Part shown: one piece after another, positions 60,872 to 64,000 of the stretch
Numbering within the stretch: the stretch's first letter is position 1
Layout: the number at the start of each line of letters is the position of its first letter
Assembly (NCBI GenBank): GCA_027924645.1
Contig: BSBN01000140.1
Span: forward strand, 9,864,501 to 9,928,500
Source of the DNA: Cunninghamia lanceolata
Taxonomy: Eukaryota > Streptophyta > Pinopsida > Cupressales > Cupressaceae
Direction of reading: 5' to 3'
Length of the DNA: 64,000 nt
Program-made: the position numbers and the translations under genes
Notes under the pieces: model-generated
The model's database searches: none
Told to the model about the DNA's origin: nothing
The model's input: the letters and a program-made list of their open reading frames with translations, nothing else

Positions 60872-62927
60872 ATGGTGCACAAAGACATTCCTCAGTTTGA
60901 TGGATTTGATTATGCCTTCTGGAGGGTACGAAAGCAAAGTTATCTTGTCTCCATTAGTTTTCATGTCCAGAGAATAGTTGAAGATGAATACAAAATACCT
61001 AATGGTGGTTCAAGGACTGCAAGTGAGATTAGGGCCTATGAGATTAATGGCAAAGCTAAAAATGCTCTACTAAATTCTTTATCTAACACTGAAATGGCAA
61101 AATTTGTGGATCTGGAAACTACTTATGAGATCTAGGAAAAGTTGAAAAGTATCAATGAAGGTGATGCATCTGTCAAGAAGGCCAAGTTGCAAAAATTAAA
61201 GACTAGATATGAAACTATGTAGATGTTTGAAGATGAGAACATAACAAGTTACATACAAAATATTGATGAGGTTGTTAGCAGCATCAAGGGTCTTGGTGGA
61301 AAGATAAATGATATGGATGTTGTAGATAAGGTACTTAGAACTCTTCCCAAATCTTATAGTCACAAGGTATCTACAATTGAAGAATTATTTGATATGAATA
61401 AGCTTTCAAAAGATCAATTGTTTGGTAAACTGACTTCTTTTGAAATGAAAGAATTTGGTACCACTAATGGCCTTGTGAAAACTAAAACTACTTTTAGGCC
61501 AAGGAAGAAAAGACTACTAGATCATATAAATATGTTGTGGAATCATATGAAGAAGACCTCGATGAGCTTGAGGAAAAATTTGCAAGAAGAATGAAAAGAG
61601 GTAGTGGAAAGTTCAAAGGTAAGTTACCTTTCAAATGTTTTCATTATCGTAAAATTGGTCACTATGCTTCAAGATGTCTTGACAGAACTTTGAAGATCAA
61701 AAACCATGAAAGTAAAGATAAGATGGTAAGAAAGAGTTACTATGTTGGAGATGATGATGGTGTAACTGATGATGAACCTGATTCTAAAGATGGTAATGGT
61801 AGTGAATGCTTGTTTATTGCCCTAAGATAAGAACCTGTTTCTGCTAATCTTGAAAGCTGTGTGAAGGAAGGAAGTTTGGAAGAAGAAAAAGAGATATATG
61901 CATTTCATGCTAAAGAAGCAAAGGATGAATGGGTTATTGGTAGTGGATGTTCAAATCACATGATTTTGGATAAGAGGAAGTTTGTCAAATTGGAAAGGTA
62001 TGATGGAGGACTAGTTAGATTTGGTGATGATGCAGCTAGTAAGATCTATGGAAAAGGGTCATTTACTTTTGATGGCAAGCATTATACAGATGATCTTCTT
62101 TATACCAAAGGCCTAAAGAATAATCTTCTAAGTGTTGGATAGATGTGTGACAAAGGATATAATATGATATTTAAAGATAATGGATGTGAGATAAGGAAAA
62201 GCTTTGGAACATTAATTGCTGCTAGTAAGAAGATTCATGGTAATGTTTATCATTTGAAAGGTATTGACAATTTTTGTTTGTTGGCTCAGACAAATGAATA
62301 ATGGATATGTCATAGGAGAATGTGTGACATTAACTTTGATATTCTAGTGAGAATAAGCCTAGCTCAAGATGTAAGAGACCTACCTAAGATTGTGAAGCCT
62401 ACTAATGCCATATGAAAAGAATGTTAGTTTGGGAAGCAAACAAAGATAAGTTTCAAGAGCATGGAACAATCATCTACTAATCTATTGGAGTTGGTGCATA
62501 CATACCTATGTGGTCCTACAAGAACAAGAATTCTACAAGGTGATAGGTATTTCATGTTTCTTATTGATGATTATTCAAGAATGATTTGGGTTACTTTCCT
62601 TAAAGAAAAATTAGAAGCCCTAGACAAGTTCAAGGCATTTAAAGCAATGGTTGAAAATGAAATGGATTTGAGAATCAAGTGTCTGAGATCTGACAGAGGT
62701 GGTGAGTTTATTTCAAATGAATTCAATACCTTTTGTGAAGAACATGGGATAAAGAGAAAATTGTCTGGCACTAGAACTCCTCAGTAAAATGGACTAGTTG
62801 AAAGGAAGAATACAACAGTTTAGGAAGTTGCTAGAACAATGATCAAAGAAGTTGACCTTACAGAAGTTTATTGCAAAGAAGCTATTCATACTGTTGTCTA
62901 CATTCAGAGCAGAGTACAAGTCTGTAA
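60872..62927 (+). pseudogene. copia-2 gag-protease-integrase, heavily decayed
   Basis: Gag starts MVHKDIPQFDGFDYAFWR, continues through an LTSFEMKEF segment and a zinc knuckle in which the second Cys is Tyr (CFHYRKIGHYASRC, about 61636-61677). Protease has VIGSGCSNHM, where relatives have IDSG, so the catalytic Asp is replaced by Gly. Integrase has CHRRMCDINFD, FGKQTK, FLIDDYSRMIWVTFL and SDRGGEF, then stops at 62927. One frameshift lies near 61505-61550; about nine stops otherwise, most at conserved Gln (for example in the RTPQxNG and TVxEVA motifs). RT and RNase H are not in the window. It is the same broad family as copia-1 and clearly older. Confidence 0.9.
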
Positions 62928-64000
62928 TGTCAAAAAATGTCCCCTTGGGAGCTTTTCCCTCATAATGTTTAGCTCCTAGGTCTTTAGTGTGTATTTAAGA
63001 CATATTACATCATATTTCAACATCTTGATGAGAAAACACCTAAGTGTCTTAGCAAAAAGGACCTAGGGGAACCACTTGAGATAACCCTTGCCCAAAATAG
63101 GGAGGGAGGACTTAGGTGCCCGCGCCCTAGTCCTACCCTATTTTGGGGTAGTCCCAATTTTTAGGTGTCATCTTGTGACCGTTATTTGGGTCCTATGCCA
63201 ACACAGTAAGTTTGAATTATGAAATTCTTGGCGGGAGTGTTTGTAGTTGCATATATAAGCATTTTTAGGCATTCATTTGTAAACTAGATGATCATTAGCT
63301 GATTACTAGCAAGCTATTGTGTTCTAAAGTTGATTCAAGGCTTTCATTGTGTTGCAAGAGTAGATTTGTATTGTATATGTGTTTGTGTTTGCAGATTTGA
63401 GAAATCATCTCTTCATGGCATGAAGAGCTTCTTACTCCATGAGACCTTCACTACAAGGTGACATTCATTTGTGTTTTTAAGAATTTATCATTTGGTTTTT
63501 TCCTCTACCTCCCTAGACATGGACTCTCTATCTGACAACGGTGTTTGGAAGGCTTGAATGTCTCTCCAGGCCTTGACTAAGGCAAGCCTCTAAACACCAC
63601 AACCCCCTTGCAAAGTTTTCATGATTGTAGGTTACAGGTGTCGCATCTAGACAAAGGGAAGTTGTAGGAGGGTACAATAGAGTGTCAAAATTACATATCA
63701 ATGAAAGAAACAACTACTTGGACTAGGGTACCTGCTCATTAGTCCTCAAAGTTCTGCAACTGGTAAATCTTCAATACAGTAGGAATAGGTTGCGGGTCTT
63801 GTTCGCAGATCTCAACAAAAGAAGGGAACTAGACTTGGGCACCCACTCTTTACTCCCCAACTATTCTACTTCAGAATCCCAAAAATAGGTGCACAGTTAT
63901 TTGTTATTTCACATCTCTCTGTAGCAACATTTTCTGTAATTCATCAGTTTACTGTCATATTTGCATAATTAGGGTTTTAAGGTACAATTGAGCATAAGAG
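62928..64000 (+). mobile_element. Left LTR of another retrotransposon, runs off the window
   Basis: Homology to copia integrase ends exactly where TGTCAAAAAATGTCCCC begins. The sequence has a TATA box (CATATATAAGC, 63250-63260) and no coding region, consistent with a 5' LTR longer than 1 kb. The pentamer TGTAA (62923-62927) is the candidate target duplication. The right end is outside the window, or undetected inside it. Confidence 0.6.

Larger units (their letters stand above)
51560..62927 (+). mobile_element. copia-2: degenerate copia element hosting gypsy-3
   Basis: The LTR start TGTTGCAAGTATGTGCTAAT (51560) is closely similar to the copia-1 LTR start in sense orientation, including GTGTTGTCATTGATGTCAAC. 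The LTR is broken at 52352 by gypsy-3 and resumes at 60170, ending CTTCA at 60810 before a primer site and gag. The element is cut in integrase at 62927 by another LTR, so its 3' half should lie beyond the window. Confidence 0.85.

Overview
This 64-kb window looks like heterochromatic DNA from a large-genome seed plant, most likely a gymnosperm (inference). The grounds are wall-to-wall LTR retrotransposons of plant Ty3/gypsy and Ty1/copia type nested inside one another, LTRs up to 4.9 kb, an L1-type LINE with RNase H and zf-RVT domains, plant-style introns (GTAAGT/TGCAG) and a plant mobile domain (PMD) gene. I see no intact host gene, rRNA, tRNA or CRISPR array. Every coding region is broken.

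Layout. 526-2610 (-): unrecognised dead gene for which a seven-exon model can be built. 2756-2866: cluster of hairpins. 2928-3138: microsatellite. About 3140-7208 (+): gypsy-1, a chromovirus-like element cut off in RNase H, followed by low-complexity DNA. 7788-35467: a three-deep nest. The outer element is copia-like and non-autonomous (LTRs 7788-8962 and 34299-35467). Inside it sits gypsy-2 (11837-33723), net about 14.8 kb with 4.9-kb LTRs. Inside the 5' LTR of gypsy-2 sits copia-1 (15125-22245, minus strand) with a perfect CCTCC target duplication. The empty site is preserved in the other LTR. LTR divergence by eye falls in the expected order: roughly 10%, 3% and under 2%.

36437-41288 (+): 5'-truncated LINE split by a 2.0-kb solo LTR. 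41289-42250 (+): Athila/Tat-like integrase remnant. 44448-47056 (-): PMD gene remnant with TATA box, first exon, 628-bp intron and second exon, lying antisense between the integrase and a probable 3' LTR (from about 47509). 49000-50533 (+): unrecognised degenerate ORF. 51560-62927 (+): copia-2, whose 5' LTR is split by gypsy-3 (52353-60169, minus strand, chromodomain present). A further LTR begins at 62928, interrupts the copia-2 integrase and runs out of the window.

How the pieces relate. Each autonomous element encodes gag, protease, reverse transcriptase/RNase H and integrase in one long frame, with a tRNA-iMet-type primer site and a polypurine tract where they can be seen. Three of the four polyproteins (gypsy-1, gypsy-2 and copia-1) run 3-5 kb with no frameshift, as does gypsy-3. 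Copia-2 has one frameshift. Nearly all stop codons are explained by C-to-T (or G-to-A) changes at Gln, Arg or Trp codons, and in the two youngest copies all eight are TAG. This points to methylation-driven deamination as the main mode of decay.
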